DNA from: DAOULY01 sp034414595
Lineage (GTDB): Bacteria; Chloroflexota; Dehalococcoidia; SZUA-161; JAUWZY01
Direction: 5' to 3'
Assembly (NCBI GenBank): GCA_034414595.1
Contig: DAOULY010000001.1
Location: 115,116 to 179,115 of the forward strand
Length of the DNA stretch: 64,000 nucleotides
Made by a program: the position numbers and the translations under genes. This document shows positions 62,966 to 64,000 of the stretch, one piece after another (the stretch's first letter is position 1; each line of letters begins with the position of its first letter). The notes under the pieces are model-generated. The model was not told the origin of the DNA and made no database searches. It was given only the letters and a program-made list of their open reading frames with translations.

Positions 62966-63205
62966 AGCAATATGGGGACATCCCCCATGGGTACAAACTG
63001 CAGAGAGCAAAAGTGCCACTTGACGCGGTACTAAAGTGGTATTGACCAGGTCACATGGCCGTGTGATAGCATAGAATGGAAAAGTCGCATCATAAGCGTT
63101 ATCGGCATGTTTGCTATTTGGCCGGAGCGCAGCCGAGAGTGAGGTGTAAGATTTCCGCCATGGATGAAGCGCTGAAGCTGGTCGAGGCTTTATGGGAGGG
63201 GGTAA

Positions 63206-64000
63206 ATGGCCCAACCGGTTAGTCTGCTCATAGTTGATGACGATGAGTCACTATGTCAAACCCTGGCCGATATCCTGCAGGGGATGGGCTACGGGGTGGA
63301 AACAGCCCACAGTGGCAAAGAAGCTCTGGGTAAGATGGATGGGGGACACTTCAACCTGGCCCTGATCGATATCAGGCTCTCCGATAGCGATGGACTGGAA
63401 CTGCTGCACAAACTAAAGTCAATCACTCCGGAGACGGAAGGCATCATAGTGACAGGCTATGCTTCCCTGGAGACAGCACTGGAGGCATTACGCCGGGGAG
63501 CCTTTGACTATGTGTTGAAACCGTTGAAGATGGAGGAGGTCCTGCCCGCGATCCGGGAAGCTCTGGAAAGACAAAGGCAACTTGTAGAGGAGAGGCAACA
63601 GCTGCAGCAGGAGCGCGAGGCCAAGGACTTTTATCACACTCTGTCTATCGTTGACGGGCTCACCGGCCTTTATAACTACCGCCATTTCCGTGAGCTCCTA
63701 ACTCGGGAGCTGCGGCGGTCTCGGAGGTACTCCCACCTCCTGAGCCTGCTTATGATCGATATCGACAACTTCAAGAACTATAATGATGCTTACGGTCATC
63801 CTGCTGGGGATGAGGCGCTAACGGTCATCGCTCAGACAATGCAGAACCAGGTGCGAGGGGTGGATACCGTGGCCAGATATGGTGGTGAGGAGTTCGCCAT
63901 CATCCTGCCCGAGACGGGAAGATGCACGCAGCCATTGTTGCTGAGAGGGTGCGCAAGGCTGTAGCTGAAGTCAGCCTGCCCACGGGTGATAAGCTAACGA
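63206..64000 (+). CDS. Response regulator-GGDEF diguanylate cyclase, apparent frameshift, cut by window end
   Basis: Receiver domain (about residues 5-120, phospho-Asp in LALIDIRLSD) plus linker coiled coil (about 125-145) and GGDEF domain with active-site GGEEF and RGVD five residues before it (I-site RxxD). Predicted to make c-di-GMP when phosphorylated. At 63916-63920 (GGGAA) one base seems missing: in frame the protein ends after GRCTQ..., but the next frame continues the domain (AAIVAERVRKAVAEVSLPTGDK) to the window end. ATG 63206 has a GGGAGGGGG site. Confidence 0.85.

Noticed and set aside
63160..63222. 20-codon frame before the GGDEF gene
   Set aside because: Too short and it overlaps the ribosome site and start of the following gene.
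1..64000. CRISPR array or cas genes
   Set aside because: I saw no run of regularly spaced identical repeats and no cas-like protein; the CARF-like protein at 2121 has no cas neighbours.

Overview
This 64 kb window is bacterial chromosomal DNA of moderate to moderately high GC. It is densely packed with core metabolic operons, and single accessory genes are inserted between and inside them. The gene content (DUF1385/L31 cluster, several UPF0261/Tm-1-like proteins, a molybdopterin oxidoreductase, 3Fe-4S ferredoxin, pyr and car operons, argJ-argB-argD) fits an anaerobic or facultative Chloroflexota lineage, perhaps Dehalococcoidia. That placement is an inference from gene content. There is no rRNA in the window.

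Layout. 1-3.1 kb: two-gene putative defence module (ORC/CDC6-like P-loop ATPase plus a Rossmann/CARF-like partner). 3.3-7.8 kb, minus strand: a membrane protein and a four-gene translationally coupled ABC-2 exporter cluster, bracketed by two copies of an imperfect ~137-bp intergenic repeat. 8-11.6 kb: OmpR-type regulator, ftsA without ftsZ, ferritin-like protein, wrbA. 12-13.5 kb: otsA, flanked by a remnant of argJ on the left and a remnant of wrbA on the right. 13.9-19.4 kb: argJ (apparently leaderless)-argB-argD-hisA-[nuclease-like gene]-hisI. 19.4-21.6 kb, minus: L21-L27-L31, a small membrane protein and a DUF1385 protein. 21.7-25.5 kb: lepB-galU and a PAS/GAF histidine kinase with a NarL-type regulator. 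25.8-29.5 kb: small membrane proteins, then a redox group (FAD disulfide reductase-like, cNMP-binding protein, ferredoxin). 30-37.4 kb: glyA behind an attenuator-like leader, rpsF-ssb-rpsR, hom-thrC-folE-gyrB. 37.5-42.1 kb: a UPF0261/Tm-1-like protein, a BP74-like protein, three tRNAs, purA and a methyltransferase. 42.2-53.0 kb, minus: pyrR-pyrB-pyrC, carA, a two-gene nuclease module, carB, pyrK, a UbiA prenyltransferase and an SRPBCC protein. 53.2-55.9 kb: isochorismatase-like hydrolase and a CNNM/CorC-type protein. 55.9-62.6 kb, minus: nitroreductase, histone-deacetylase-like amidohydrolase, molybdopterin oxidoreductase, a second UPF0261/Tm-1-like protein and a CrtI-like FAD oxidoreductase, with decayed UPF0261 copies around them. 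63.2 kb to the end: a response regulator-GGDEF gene with an apparent frameshift.

How the genes work together. Pyrimidine synthesis is the clearest circuit. A sigma70-type promoter, a PyrR-binding motif and a terminator precede pyrR-pyrB-pyrC, and carA, carB and pyrK follow on the same strand. Arginine/histidine and threonine/folate/one-carbon genes form tight operons with 4-nt ATGA overlaps. The recurring oddity is that nuclease-like accessory genes sit inside housekeeping operons, in the same orientation as their hosts (his operon at 17.8 kb, car operon at 47.6-49.0 kb), with a putative defence pair at the window start. The most novel candidates are this defence pair, the carA/carB-embedded two-gene module, the ~137-bp repeat with candidate paired arms, and the reciprocal wrbA/argJ scars around otsA.
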